From assembly GCA_025558095.1 (NCBI GenBank), contig JAIVFI010000007.1, forward strand, positions 434,001 to 498,000: a stretch of 64,000 nt of DNA, given 5' to 3'. The notes under the pieces were generated by a model. It searched no databases, had not been told where the DNA came from, and saw nothing but the letters and a program-made list of their open reading frames with translations. How positions within the stretch are numbered: the stretch's first letter is position 1; every line of letters begins with the position of its first letter. The DNA comes from Hyaloraphidium curvatum. Its lineage: Eukaryota; Monoblepharomycota; Hyaloraphidiomycetes; Hyaloraphidiales; Hyaloraphidiaceae. Positions 41,401 through 53,300 of this stretch are shown here, one piece after another. A program made the position numbers and the translations under genes.

Positions 41401-43579
41401 CCATGACTATCTTGCATCGCTGCGGGAGGGAGAGCGAAGCAAGGAAGTACTCCAGGCCGGGCGACGCATCAAAAAGCGAGCGGCCCTGCTGGTCCTTCAG
41501 CGTGCGGCACGCTTCCTCCAGTATCTGCCTAAGGTTCCTTGGCAGAGACTCGGTCGAAGCCGCGCGTTCGAGGTACTCCAACCGACAGACCTTCGAAATG
41601 GGCTGGTGAACATAATGCAGAGCACGACGTGCTGTCTCGGATGTTTCGAAGCTGTCCATGCGTGCCCTCCCGGCCGGGCCGAGCTGTCCCCAGAGAGAAA
41701 CAGCGAGCGCACGTAGCCATTCTGGTCCACGACCGTTTCGTACAAGGCCCGATAGGAGGATGGCGAACCTCTCGTCCAGCACGGTGTCGTTTGCAAGGGC
41801 TGAGAGCGGAAACAGCTGTTTCAACGCGGCGCGGCTGGCTTTCTTGAACGAGACGTTAAGTTCCGGTGGGACGTCGGCATAGCGGGCGAGGTTATCCAGC
41901 TGGGAGATGGAGACGTCGGGGGCTGACGGCGGTCCCAGATCCGCGCCATCGTCCGCGGGGCGGAAAAAGGGGGGTGCCGGTGCGTCTGGTCCGATCAGAC
42001 TGGGGGCGACCCGGCGCCGCCGGGCGACGATGTTCCGGAGGCGCGCGACGAAAAGCTCGCGCTCCAGCTTGTACCCCCGACCCGATGCCACCCGCTGACA
42101 GATGAACTCAAAAGGAGCTTCACCGAGGTTGGAGAGGCCCCCGAGGACGTCCGCAGCGTCGAAGCCCGCGGTCCTTTGAGCGGAGTCCGTGAAGTCGTTC
42201 CACGGCCCAAAGAATTCCCTCGCCGAACCATCGACGTGGAGAACTTCCCTCAGGATCAGCAAAGTGTGCTTTTGGTGCGGGTTGATGTGGGCGACGCCGA
42301 GGTTGCGAGCCTGCTCGGAGTGGGCGTTGTCGTGAGTCAGCGCGGTCTGCATGCCCGATGCGCAACCGTCATGGCAGTCCACCTCTTCAGCGAGCCGCTC
42401 GGCCGCGTTTGCTTCGGTCTGGGTCGCTGCTGCGCCCTCCATCGCGGAAGGGCACGTCTGAGGAGCCGGAGAAGCAAAGGCAGAGATCTGACCTTGTAGT
42501 GTGACCTTCCGCGCCACACATTTGCCGGCGGACGCGGATTCCGCGATGCGCACAAACTCAGCCTCGCTTAGCTTCAAGCAGTGCCGGAACGTCGCCATCA
42601 GATCGCCGTGGCCGACGATTTGAATGGCCCTCTCGATGGACCGGACGAGATCCGGCACCGTCCTGGGGCAGTCCCGCCTCACGAGGTTCTTGATCGTGGC
42701 AAACACGTACTCGGTCGGGTTAAATTCCGGCGATCTCGGTCGCAGGTAGATGAGGCTCAGATTGTTGGCCTTTGCTACGGCCTGGACCGCAAGGAACGAC
42801 TTGCCCGAGAGGTTCTTTATTATTGCCGTGCCGTCCGTGGTCTTCCTTGCCCGCAGAGGAGAGCCGTGGAAACCCGCATTGTCCAGGATAACGCCCAGGG
42901 ACTCGGGCCCACAAGCCCCGGCGCGAATAGTCTTGAGAAAAGCACAGAACCTCTCGGTGTTCATGTTGCCGCTGTAGATCTGGTACGAGATCACGTTTCC
43001 AGTGTGATTACCGGGTCGCGGAGTGGGTGAGATGGCGAGGCAAAGGGTCACCTTGGGGCCCCGGTTCCCTGGCAGGTATACGACGGCGGGAGTCCCCTTC
43101 TCCGAGTAGCCGAAGCGCCCCGGATCGTTGAGTTGGAATGAGGACTCGTCCAAGGCACCTAGGCGCCCCAAATCAAGGGAAGTGACCCTCTCGTGGAACA
43201 TGCGGTGCCGCTCGGGTTGTTTCAGGGCTTCGGCGCTCTTAATGGTGAGCTTCTTCCTCGTGACCCTGTTGGCCTTCAGCAGCCGCGAGATATGCTGCTG
43301 CGACACCAAAACGCCAAACTTTTCCGCCAGGTCAGCAGCGAGCTCCCTTTGCGTCACGCGGACGCGAGCTTTGGCCTCGTCAACTACGTGCCGGACCATT
43401 TCCTCGGACACCTTGCGGAAGGCCTTGCGGGGATGGTCCGGAACGGTCTGAGCCCCACATCGGCGGATCCAACGGAAATACGTCGTTCGGTGAATTGCGA
43501 GTACAGCAGCAATCTCGTCCGGGTCAAGCTTGCCGGTCTGCTTGAGCCGAACCGCGGTTTCTGGCCCGCTCAGAAGCAT
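35445..43579 (-). CDS. IS630-type transposase fused to Fanzor (TnpB-like) nuclease
   Basis: The model has six exons: 43579-41264, 41206-40635, 40568-37639, 37578-36183, 36133-35587 and 35521-35445. The introns (57, 66, 60, 49 and 65 nt) each remove an in-frame stop or restore the family frame. Residues 1 to about 345 are an IS630/Tc1-like transposase: helix-turn-helix (LDPDEIAAVLAIHRTTYFRW), Asp144 in GALDESSF, Asp233 in VILDNAGFH, Glu290 in SPEFNPTE. About 1,600 residues of unfamiliar sequence follow, with Cys/His clusters (CPLC, CRAC, CPFC). The RuvC-I region is VVDVDPNRWFLAV near residue 2143. The Fanzor core is IAYGAARFGHASKGG, then NEYLTSQMCSWCG, then VKYCPLCRRFWMRDVNS. An unresolved shift of frame lies between 35842 and 35876. 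Without the last intron the frame ends at 35378. Confidence 0.72.
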
Positions 43580-43844
43580 GTTTTGGCCGTGCCGTTCCCC
43601 GACGCGACGCAGGAGGCACCACGCGCCTTTTGCGATGGAGACTGTGCTCTAGCGGTTGCAAATTCGCACGCGGCGACTCCGGCAAGCTCGAGTAGCGGGG
43701 ACCTGTGTGTGAAACGAGGAGCGCCGGGCAGCCAACTGGGAAACCCCTTACCCCCACACTGCCACCGCGTTCTGCGGGCCGCCGAGCGCCGGACGGTGTC
43801 CGAGGCAGCGAGTTCCGGCCGCGGTAGCGGCGCCCTGGCCCGAG
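35445..43844 (-). mobile_element. Probable DNA transposon carrying a transposase-Fanzor gene
   Basis: The DDE transposase and the RuvC nuclease mark this block as a transposable element inserted between the POLE3 and SEC63 genes. Its limits are not defined: candidate terminal sequences at 35218-35444 and 43580-43844 show no convincing inverted repeat by eye. Family knowledge: Fanzor1 proteins are often carried by eukaryotic DNA transposons, including mariner-like ones. Confidence 0.55.
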
Positions 43845-46483
43845 ATGAGCGGGGCGAAGTACGAGTATGACAACAACGGCCTGTACTTCTACTACTTCGT
43901 CTCCTCCGTGCTGAGCCTCCTGCTCGTGCCGTGGACCTACTATGTCTGGACGGCAGAGGACCGGGCCGCGAAAGGTGCTCCCGCCGCCTTGTGGCCGCCC
44001 GGGCCCCGCTGAGCGTTCCCCGCAGCGGCCAAGAAGGAGCACTGGGAGTGTACGTGCGAGGGTTGCGCCAAGAAGCGCGCCGTGCTGCAGAATATGCAGC
44101 AGAAAAAGTCCAAGATTACATGGACGTGCGTTGATTGGCGCCTCGGGTCGGGGAGCAGGCGAGCTGACACCGGGATCCCGCAGGCACATCGGGCTCGCCG
44201 CGGGCTGGCTTGTCTTTGCCTACTTTGCGTACTGCGCGGGGACTGCGAGGCTCACCGAGGCCAAACTGTGGGATCCCTTCGAGATCCTGGGGCTCAGAGA
44301 GGTGAGGTTGGCGCGAGCTCTGTCGTCGGCGCCGCTCACACCGTTCTTGCCACCAGGGCGCGAGCGCAGCGGACGTCAGGAGGGCCTTCAGGAAGCTCTC
44401 TCTCGTGTACCACCCGGACAAGGTGGACGCGGACAAGAAAAATGAGACCGAGGGCAAGTACGTTGAGCTCACCAAGGCGTACAAGGCCCTCACGGACGAC
44501 GAGGCGCGGAAGAACTGGGAGGAGTTTGGCCACCCGGACGGGAAGCAATGTCGGTCTAGCTCCGGGCTGTTTTGAGCGCTCGTTTCTCACCGCCCTCGTC
44601 CCGCAGCCATCTCGGTCGGCATCGCCCTCCCCGCGTGGCTCGTGGAGGCCGGCGCCCGCTACAAGGTGCTGGCGGTCTACGGCCTCATCTTCGGCATCAT
44701 TCTGCCCGTCGTCGTGGCTCGGTGGTGGCAACAGTCAAAGACCTTGACCAAGGACCAGATTCTGAACGAAACGATGGCAAAGTTCTTCCGGGAAATGAAG
44801 GACAACATGAAGTGGAACGGTGGGCACATCAGCTGCCCCTTGTTTCGCCCGCAGCTCACGTTGAGCTGCGCCCGTCAGATCTGCTTATTCTCCTCAGCAC
44901 CGCCGCCGAGTTTCGGCGCGAGAGCGTCAAGAACCCCGAAGGGCTGGGGCCAACGGCCATGGCCAAGCCGGAAAAGGCTGGCATGCAGAAGCTCTTTGCC
45001 GCCACGAGGGATGCGATGGAGGAACGGTGCGGGGAGAAGCTCGAGCGGCCCAAGAAGCTCATGGACGACGAGGTGGCGTGGAAGGTGTACCTGCTGCTCA
45101 TGTCGCACATTTCGCGCGCGGAGCTGAACGACGAGGGTCTGGAGGATGGTGGGTTTCCGTTGGGCTCGAACCGATTGCGGAACTTATCTTTGGATCCCCA
45201 GACCGGCGCTTCGTCGTGTCGAAGGCGGCACATCTCCTGGGTGGCATGATGCAGCTCGCCACGAGCCGCTTCTTCGTCATCAACATGGTCAGCTTGATGG
45301 ACCTCGGGCAAATCCTGGTCCAGGCCAGCCACCCGCTCAAGATGGGCCCGCTGTGGCAGCTGCCGTACATGTCGGAGGAGATCATGAAGCACACCAAGTC
45401 GAAGAAGGTGTGTTGGGATGTTTGCTGGGCTTTCTAGCCTGCCGCTGACGGGTTCTTTAGCGCAACATCGTCTCGGTTTACAACGTCCGCGACATGCCTG
45501 AGGCGGACCGACGAGACCTCTTCCGTTCCCTGACGGACGAGCAGTACGACCAGCTCGTGGCGGTGGCGAACAAAGTCCCCCGGATCGAGATCGAAAAGGC
45601 CGAGGCGCGCGTGATCGGCGAGGAGGAGATCGAGACCAACGCGTTGCTCACGGTCTTTGTCAAGCTGAAGCTTGCCAAGCCCGGGGAGAAAGACGGGGAG
45701 AAGAAGGACGGCGACAAGGAGAAGAAAGAGGCCGAGAAGGGCAAGGACGGAAAGGAGAAGGAGAAAGGGGATGGGAAGGCGGAGGAGTCTTCGGCGGACG
45801 AGGATGACGACGAGGAGGAGGAGGAGAAGCTGCCCGAGTGGTGGGAGAAGCGGGAGCACAACACTGAGCCCGTGCACGCGCCGTTCTGGCCAGCGGTAGG
45901 TTGCTCTTGCTGTCATGGCCCCTGCGCGTGCTCATCGTCTCCGTTCGACAGGAAAAGCGTCCCGGGTGGTGGGTCTTCCTCGCGGCACCCGGCGGCCCGC
46001 CACGGATCGTTTCGGGGCCCGCGAAAATCACGGATCTGGCGGATACAAAGACGGTGCGGCTGCAGTTCCAGGCGCCCCCGAATCCTGGCACGTTCCAGCT
46101 GTTGGCGGTGGTGAAGTCGGACAGCTATTTGGGGGCGGATATCCAGAAGGACTTCAAGGCGAGTTTGTGATCCGTCACCTGCTCTAGTGCGCTGACGTCC
46201 CTTGGCCGTCTAGTTTACGGTGAAGAAGGCTGTCGAGCGCCCTGTCGAGGACTTTGACGACGACATCAGCGAGCCGGACGAGGACACCTTCGCCGGACAG
46301 CTCGCGCTTGCCCGCCAGGAGCTGGCTGAGCTTGCAGGCGCCAAGCCCGCGAAGAAGGCAGGCAAGGTCAAGGGCGCGGCCGAGGGCGGGAAGGCTGGGA
46401 CGGCGAAGGCGACGAACGGAAAGCCCGCCGAAGAGTCCGAGGAGGATTCGGACAGTTCCGACGACAGCTCCGACGAGGAGTAG
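43845..46483 (+). CDS. SEC63: ER translocation protein SEC63
   Basis: Ten exons (introns 43975-44025, 44126-44183, 44302-44356, 44550-44606, 44820-44878, 45149-45201, 45408-45460, 45896-45951 and 46159-46213) encode 713 residues in one frame. The first two membrane spans flank a Cys-rich loop (CTCEGC). A third span lies next to the lumenal J domain (WDPFEILGLRE, then VYHPDKVD with the HPD triad). Two Brl/SEC63 domains follow: LLILLSTAAEF onward and, after the acidic Lys/Glu linker, PGWWVFLAAPGG and FKFTVKK. The C-terminus is acidic and Lys-rich. SEC63 recruits BiP to the Sec61 channel for post-translational import. The last intron starts with GC (AAG/GCGAGT) and is required to keep the frame. 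Confidence 0.95.
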
Positions 46484-46657
46484 TTGCTGAGGCGCCAATG
46501 TACTGTCTCGTGGTTCCTGCTGAACAGTATTTTCGTGCCGAAAAGGCTTCAGAGGGAGCTTCGAAATCGGGGCAGCGAAAGGGTTGACGTGACCGTGTCA
46601 CTCTCAGGACCGCGCAGCACGACGACATGAGATTCCAGTGTGCGTAGCTCGGCAGCG

Positions 46658-48236
46658 ATGGCAAAGGGGCTCAATCCTGCCGACGTGAGGGTCGTCCTAC
46701 ACGGTAGTCCGGCCTGCGCTGACCTTCGGTTTGCCGGAATCGCGTCGCGTCGATTCTCCCCCGCCAGGCCGCCAGACGGGCCGCGAAGAAACGCGAGCTC
46801 AAGAAGAACAAGGAGGAGCGGAAGAAGGCCCGAATCTTTGCCGCAGCCAAGAGGGATGATGGGAAGCTCAAGCGCGAGCTGGCCGCGCTCGAGGCGCAGG
46901 AGCGGCAAGGCAAGCTGGACAAGGCGTCCAAGGCCAAGAAAGCGAAGCTGGAGGCCGATCTGAAGACTTTCGAGGAAGCTCGAGAGCAATTGGGCATGAA
47001 CCGGAAGCCAGAGGACGAGAAGGACAAGCCCAAAGTGATCGTGAAGATCCCGGGCCTTTTGAAGAGGAAGAAGGCGGACGAAAGCGAGAGCGAGGACGAG
47101 GAAGTGGACTCGCTTGACATTCCCGAGATACCCGAGGACGAGTCGGAATCCAGCGACGAGGATGAAGAGGAGGAAAGCGGTTCGGAGGTCGAAGAAGAGT
47201 CCGGCAATGAAGGGGAGGGAGGAGATGACGACGAGCCCGAAGGTTGGCCGATTGCTAGAGCAGTTTCTAGTGACATGCTGACATTTGGACGATGTTTCAG
47301 TGATGGAAGTGGATCTGGACGAGGAGGACGTGGTCGTTGTGGAGTTCGGGGACCTGTCGCACATACCGCTTCCGCCGGGCGCGCCACCGGACTCGGCAAC
47401 GAAGGAAGGGCCGCGGTTTTACCCGCTGCTGCATGTCAGCGAAGTGAGGGATAAGGCAGAAACCGTTGCAGCGCCGTCTCCGGCGGTTCCTGGACACACG
47501 GGACCTCGACATGGTCAACCCCACCCGCGACCTCCGCGACCCCCGCGACCTCCTCGACCTCCCTTCGCTCTTGGAAACGGGATGAATCGACCACCATTCC
47601 CCCCTTTCCCTGGCTTTCGACCGCCCTTGGACGGACGGCCTCTTCCCTTTCCCCCACCTGGATTTGCGTTCCCCGGCGGACGACCGCCAATTGGACCCTT
47701 CCCCGGGGGACTTGTGCCCCCACCGTTTATGCCTCGGATGCCTCCTTTCATGCCGCCCGGTTTCCCGCCCGGTTTCCCGCCCGCAACCGTTCAGGGAGCC
47801 CCGGTCATGTTTGGGCAGTCGCCGCCCCCTGTACCGGTTCCAGCTCCTGTGATTGCAGCTGAGCCGCAAATGAGGGATCTGCAAAAAGAGCTCACTACGA
47901 TGGTCCCCGCTGCGCTTTTGAAGCGCAAGAAGGGCGACTTAAGTGAACCGATACCGCAGCCGGTGCCAGTGCCGAAGAGCGCCCCCAAAATCATCGGCCC
48001 GGTCAAGCCATCGGTCAATACCGCGCCGGATGTGGGTGGCGATGATGCCAGTGGTCCTGTTCCAACGCTTGGGAGCTCCCTTCCGAACGTTCTTCCGGGA
48101 CCGAAGCAAGTAGGGCAGACAAAGACCAAGGTGGACGATGGTGAGCCGCAAGATGCCCTAGCATTGGTGCACTCGGACTTACGCATCTGCGACAGAATAT
48201 GAACGTTTCAAGAAGGAGATGGACGGGCTGCTTTGA
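46658..48236 (+). CDS. WBP11: WBP11-like splicing factor
   Basis: Four exons (46658-46684, 46768-47242, 47301-48140, 48196-48236; introns of 83, 58 and 55 nt) encode 460 residues. The N-terminus MAKGLNPADAARRAAKKREL, with KKNKEERKKAR, is the WBP11 signature and needs the first intron. A coiled segment, an acidic Ser/Glu tract and a Pro-rich region with PPRPPRP and PPPGFAFP stretches follow; these can bind WW domains. The last exon gives YERFKKEMDGLL, the conserved WBP11 C-terminus. In animals WBP11 is a spliceosomal factor that binds PQBP1 and the phosphatase PP1. It is tail-to-tail with the ARMH3 gene, with only 21 bp between stop codons. Confidence 0.9.
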
Positions 48237-48257
48237 CCGCCGAATACATGACTCATG

Positions 48258-50177
48258 TCATTTTGCCGGCGTTCGGGCCATCGTTCTCACGTCCGCACAG
48301 ATCAGTCGAATGAGCGAACGGAAGTAGGACGTCTCGCCAGCTTCGGTGTATCGCGGAACAGAATCCAGGTTTGGAACGTGCACGAGCACGAGCGCTCCGC
48401 TGTCATACTGCTTCCGTATCAGTCCCAAAATCTCTTCGGTCGTGGTAGGGGTGTTGGTCGCCGTGGGGAGAATCGGGAGAAAGCATAACAAAGCCTTTTC
48501 AATGTTTCGAAAGTCAACGACCTCTTGATTGACCAGGGTCTTGCATGTCGTGAGGCTGTTGCGTTGACGAACGATCTCGTACAAGAGTTGCTCGGTCGAG
48601 AGCGTATCTGGAAGAAAGAGCTCCCCGAATTGAAGAGCAAAGTTGATAAGGGCGACGATTTGCTCGACGAGAGTCGCCGTCTTAGGTTTGTCCTTCAGAT
48701 CGGCGGCATGCGCCCCCAAGAAAGTAACCAGCCTACTCAAGGCAAGCCAAACCGTGTTGAACGCGTACGGAAGACGGATCCTGTATCTCTTCTGATGCGC
48801 AAAGCACCGGTGAATGCACTCCAGAGCATGCACGTAAAAGTCAGCAGGGAAGCCACGAATGCGCAGGTTGTGATTGATGGCAATCGCAAGGATGTCCAAC
48901 AGAGAATTGGCCAACGGCATAGGGCCACGGACCTTTGGCACGGTGGGCGGTTTGCTGCGGCAGATGTCCACTGTGAATCGCGCGTTCGCGTCATAAAGCA
49001 GCGCGATTGAGTCCGTGTTCTCCAACAGAAGGGAGACGATGATGAGCGCGAGCCGCGCGAACGCCATCTCCCTCTTCGTGCCGCTGAACTGGAAAACGTA
49101 TGATGCATAGGAGAGAAACTCGATTAGCGTCGAGGCGGCGGGTTTGCTTGGGGTCGGACCATGCGGCGACGTCGGCGACGGCACATCCGCACTCGAAGTC
49201 GTCGGGGTGAGTCCGCGAGCCACCTTTTCCGCCTCTTGAAGCATGGCCGAAAGGAAGCGAGCGTTGGAGCTGATCAACTCGTAGAATGTCAGGAGCGCGG
49301 CCTGCAAGGGTAGGCTGTCCTCGTCTTCGCCTGCCGTGGTACCATTAGAGGCAGGTCGCCACAACAAATCGGTAAGCATGGTTGAGAAGGTCCGGACGAT
49401 GGTGTTGGCTGAGTAGCTGGCCTTGCTAGTACCATGAGCAGCACCTGACAGTTCCTGTGAAGTTTGCCTGAATATAGTTCGGCTAGTTTCGAATATCCGC
49501 TCGAAAACGGGACCACCGACGAGAGTGGTCAGTCCATTCGAGTACAGGTTGTTGATTTCTCCTTTCCTGAAGTTTGCTAGCAATCCAAGAGCAACGGTGC
49601 TCCGCACGGAGAGTGCAAAGTCCGTCTCGGGGTCCCCGATCACCCCAAGGAGGCCGCCCAGCAGGTTGGTCTTTGCGAAGAAGTACTCCGTCAGAGGCTG
49701 CTGATTCAATGTCGTGTTCCCAGCAATCGTGACTAGGAGAAGGTTCACGGCCGCCAGCTTCAAGCTGCGGTCCGTCCCGGAAAGCATCGCGTCCAGCTCC
49801 TTTGCCAGGGCCGGAAACAAGACATCGGCATCGCCGAGGGATGCCGTCAGCAGCTGCAGGATGTCGAATGCAAAGTTGCTCCAGCTCTTCGAGAACACGT
49901 TCGCAAAAACAATGGAGAGCGTCCAGGCGGCGTTCAATCGCCGGAAGTGGCCATTCTTCCCCGCCAAAGTCGCGACAGCCTGCGAGACCAGCTTTGCAAT
50001 CACATTCCGCCTCTTGAGCAGCTCTTCCGTCGTCGCGGTGCCGATGGTCCTCTCCAACCAAATCGCGTTCGGTTCGAGCATCCAAAACTCTGGCCACGGC
50101 GGATCCTTCGAATCCTTCTGGAAGAGCCCTTCATAGTAGACAACCACTTTCTCTTTGAGGGGAGAGCTCCCCGCCAT
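48258..50177 (-). CDS. ARMH3: Armadillo-like helical protein ARMH3 (DUF1741)
   Basis: This is a 639-residue intronless protein starting at MAGSSPLKEKVVVYYEGLFQ; LKEKVV followed by an acidic helix is the ARMH3 start. The rest is a stack of amphipathic helices typical of armadillo folds, with the DUF1741 region in the C-terminal half (for example PMPLANSLLDILAIAINHN and HALECIHRCFAHQKRYR). In human cells ARMH3 (C10orf76) binds GBF1 and PI4KB and supports PI4P production at the Golgi. The length is close to the human protein (about 690 residues). An in-frame Met at 50276 would add 33 residues without family similarity. Confidence 0.87.
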   Translation of the reverse strand: MAGSSPLKEKVVVYYEGLFQKDSKDPPWPEFWMLEPNAIWLERTIGTATTEELLKRRNVIAKLVSQAVATLAGKNGHFRRLNAAWTLSIVFANVFSKSWSNFAFDILQLLTASLGDADVLFPALAKELDAMLSGTDRSLKLAAVNLLLVTIAGNTTLNQQPLTEYFFAKTNLLGGLLGVIGDPETDFALSVRSTVALGLLANFRKGEINNLYSNGLTTLVGGPVFERIFETSRTIFRQTSQELSGAAHGTSKASYSANTIVRTFSTMLTDLLWRPASNGTTAGEDEDSLPLQAALLTFYELISSNARFLSAMLQEAEKVARGLTPTTSSADVPSPTSPHGPTPSKPAASTLIEFLSYASYVFQFSGTKREMAFARLALIIVSLLLENTDSIALLYDANARFTVDICRSKPPTVPKVRGPMPLANSLLDILAIAINHNLRIRGFPADFYVHALECIHRCFAHQKRYRIRLPYAFNTVWLALSRLVTFLGAHAADLKDKPKTATLVEQIVALINFALQFGELFLPDTLSTEQLLYEIVRQRNSLTTCKTLVNQEVVDFRNIEKALLCFLPILPTATNTPTTTEEILGLIRKQYDSGALVLVHVPNLDSVPRYTEAGETSYFRSLIRLICADVRTMARTPAK

Positions 50178-50346
50178 GGGTAGCTTCGGCGTTTGGTTTG
50201 CGGACGCGATCACTCGCTGGGGACGGAGCCCAAAAAGATTGCAATCGTTTCTTCCTTGAGTGCTGTACAGTGTCATAGGATGCTATAGCCCTCCATTATC
50301 TCCGCTTGGTTACAAAGGTCTTAATCTTTGTTCCTGGGGGCAACGA

Positions 50347-53300
50347 TCAACCGGACAGACTAGCGCAGTCAGGACGCAACCTACCCAAGGTGCCGCTTTC
50401 CACCGTCTGCTCCTCGGTTGCTGCGCCGTCCGCAACATATTTGCCCCGCCCCAGGAACAAGTCCCGCGCGTCCTCAGTCAGCTCCGGCGGAAAATGTTGC
50501 GCCTGTTCCTCCCGCGCCTGCCAGGAGTGAAACCGCGCGTTGCGCGCTCTGCGCATGGCGCGCATGCTCTCGCCACTGTTCTTCTCGTGCTTGTGGTGGA
50601 AGTAGTCCTCCGTGTTCTGCACCCATGTGATGCGGTACGTGTTGACGCAGATCTTCAGCTCCAGTCCGCTGTGGGTCACAATGTTGTTCGGCGGGTCGTT
50701 GGGTACCTCTGCAGGCAGGTGCCTCTTGAGGAAAGGCTCCCGCCGGCGCGTGGTGTACCCCTCGGTCGCGTTGAGCTGCACGAAGCGGTCCACGTACAGG
50801 CTCCACTTCTCCTCCTGCGAGATGGTGGTATCGTCCGAGTAGTCGTCCTTCCCAAGCAGCTGGAACGTGAGGGCATTCTCGTGGGCAATCTGAGGAAGCC
50901 CAGTCAGACATGCCACCGCGCTGCGAGGGTGGATACCCACGAATTCGATCCGGTACACGTTCTCGTCGCGGATCATGTCCTCCACGTTCATCCGGTACTT
51001 GGCCTCCTGCCGAGGGCTGTAGGTATCGCGGTCCCTGTCCGCCTTGAACAGGGCCAGGAGCTCCGGGGTCTTCGGGTCCTGGAGGATCGTGTGCACCTGC
51101 TTCGCCACCATCTGGGCCAGCTTGTCCAGGGTGAAAGTCAGGTAGGCCGAAGTGCCAAACAGGTCCCTCGTGGCATCCTCAAAGTCCGCGAGAGCCTTTT
51201 GGCTCTTGGTCTGGTCGTCGCTGAGCTGTCCAAAGAGCTGATGGACCATCTCCATCATCTTCTCGAACCGGTCGACGCCGTGGTTCTCGGGTGCGGCTTC
51301 CTGGCCGTTCTTATCCAGAAGGCCTAGGCTGGCTGCGATGTTGTTGGTCCCCTGCACAGGGGGACCCTCGTTGGCGAGCTCCCGGCTCTTCTCCTTCATC
51401 TTCGCGAGGCGCGAGTAGATGGTCTGCGAGACAGGGCGCATCAGCACGATCTGGCGAGGCGAAAGAGGTTCAACCCACCCCGTAGAGCCGGAAAAAGACG
51501 TAGAAGTGGTTGTTGCCGAAGAACTGGTAGGTCGTCCGGGCCTTCTTGCGCCAAACGGTCTTCGGCACGACCTGTGCGGGGCTGGAGCCGCTCCCTTCCG
51601 GCTTCCCCGCATCATCCATCGTGACGTCACCGTCCGCAGCCGCCGGGACCGCGCCGTTGAGAGGGGACGGCTTGTCGCCGTACTCCCTGCCCGAGCGCGT
51701 GCTCGTGCCGGCGGGACGCCGCGGCTCGTCCTCGTCCACGTCGAAGTCCTCCACGCAGAAGAAGCGCCGCACAAACGTCCGGAGAAAGTCGTCCACCTTC
51801 CTCGAGTCCGCTTCGCTCATGACCTTGTTCGCCGCGGACCACTGCACGACGTGCCGCACGTCCCGGAACACGCTCCTGTCCTTGAGATAGAGCCGCAGCT
51901 GCGTCTTGTCGTTCCACGTCGTGTCCTCCGCGACGTGCAGGTTCGGTACGTGCGAGCTGCCGGCGATGGCCTGCGGGTGGTTGGCGGTGATGGCCGCGTT
52001 GGCCTCGCGCAGGCGCCGCTTCAGCTTCTGCTCGCGGTATATGCTCTCGATCTCGGTGATGAGGCTCTTGCCCGAGAGCATCTTCTTGTCGTTGGCCTTG
52101 AACATGACGCCCTGGTGGTCCAGCGACTTGTTGTAGTTCTTGACCTCGACTTCCCGCCAGACCTTGTTCCACTCGCGCTGCGCGCGCTTCCACTCCTCGT
52201 CCTTCTGCTTCAGCCGCTTGAGCACGATCGGGACGGCCACCGCGGGGTGGCGGTGCAGCGCCTCGATGACCTCGATCCCGCGGTCCTTGTCGTAGATCTT
52301 CTTGATGACGCGCTGGTAGATGGTCTTGCCTTTGTGGCCCAGGCCCGGCTCCAGCGTAAAGCGCGCCTTTTCGTCGGCCGACATCTCCTGGATCCGCTTG
52401 GCGATCGGCTCCAGCAGCGCGATGGTGTGCATGTTGGCCTCCAGGTTGAGGTCGAACTCGTACCGCTCGTCTTCCACCTTGTGCAGGGCCTCCTCGTACT
52501 GGTTCTTCTTGTGCGACTGGAACGCCTGCTCCTCCGACACGAAGATGGGGTGCGAGACCCAGGTGTTGTTGAGAACCTCGTTGCACAGCGCGTCCCGGCC
52601 GGAGCACTTGGGCACCTCGAAGTCGGGCGGCATCATGCGGTAGTGCTGCCCCGAGCGCCGGCACTTGGACATGTCCACCACGGGCCTCTCCGAGGGCGCG
52701 TTGAAGATGACGTCCATGTCCTCGTACTTGACCAGGTTCTTGAGCCACTCGTAGAGCTCCGGGCTGCGGGCCAGGAAGGGCTCGGCGCGCTCCACGAGCA
52801 CCTTGGTGTCGATCACCTCCTGGCTGAAGAGGTTGAGCAGCTTGAGGAACTCCTGGTACACGGGCTTGGGCATGAACCGCTTGACTTTGTCGAAGAACTC
52901 CAGCTCCTCCGCCGACGCGCCGTACGGCGCCGTGGGCGCCGGCTGCGACGCCTTGGAGGTCGTCGAGGACGGCGGCATGCCCTGCATCGGCACCGAGGAA
53001 CCATTCATCGTCCTGCTCTTCTTCTTGGCCGGCATGGTGCTCATGCTCTGCGGCACGCCCACCGGGCCGGCGTGCACCATGCCGCCGCTGGGGCGCTTGG
53101 GCACGCGCTTGCTGGCCATACTGCCGGGGCCGGGCACGACGGGACCGCCGCGGGGGCCGCGGCCGGGCTGGTCCATCCCGCCGGGGCCGAAATTGCCGAC
53201 AGGCGGGAGCGGTCCGGAGCGAGGCATCGGGACGGCCATGCCGTTGGGCATGGTGCCCAGCACGGCGTTGGTCGCGCGCGGGGGCCCCGAGCCCATAGAA

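Noticed and set aside
35218-43844. Terminal inverted repeats of the transposase-Fanzor element
   Set aside because: I compared both flanks on both strands by eye and found only weak partial matches, so no ends are claimed.
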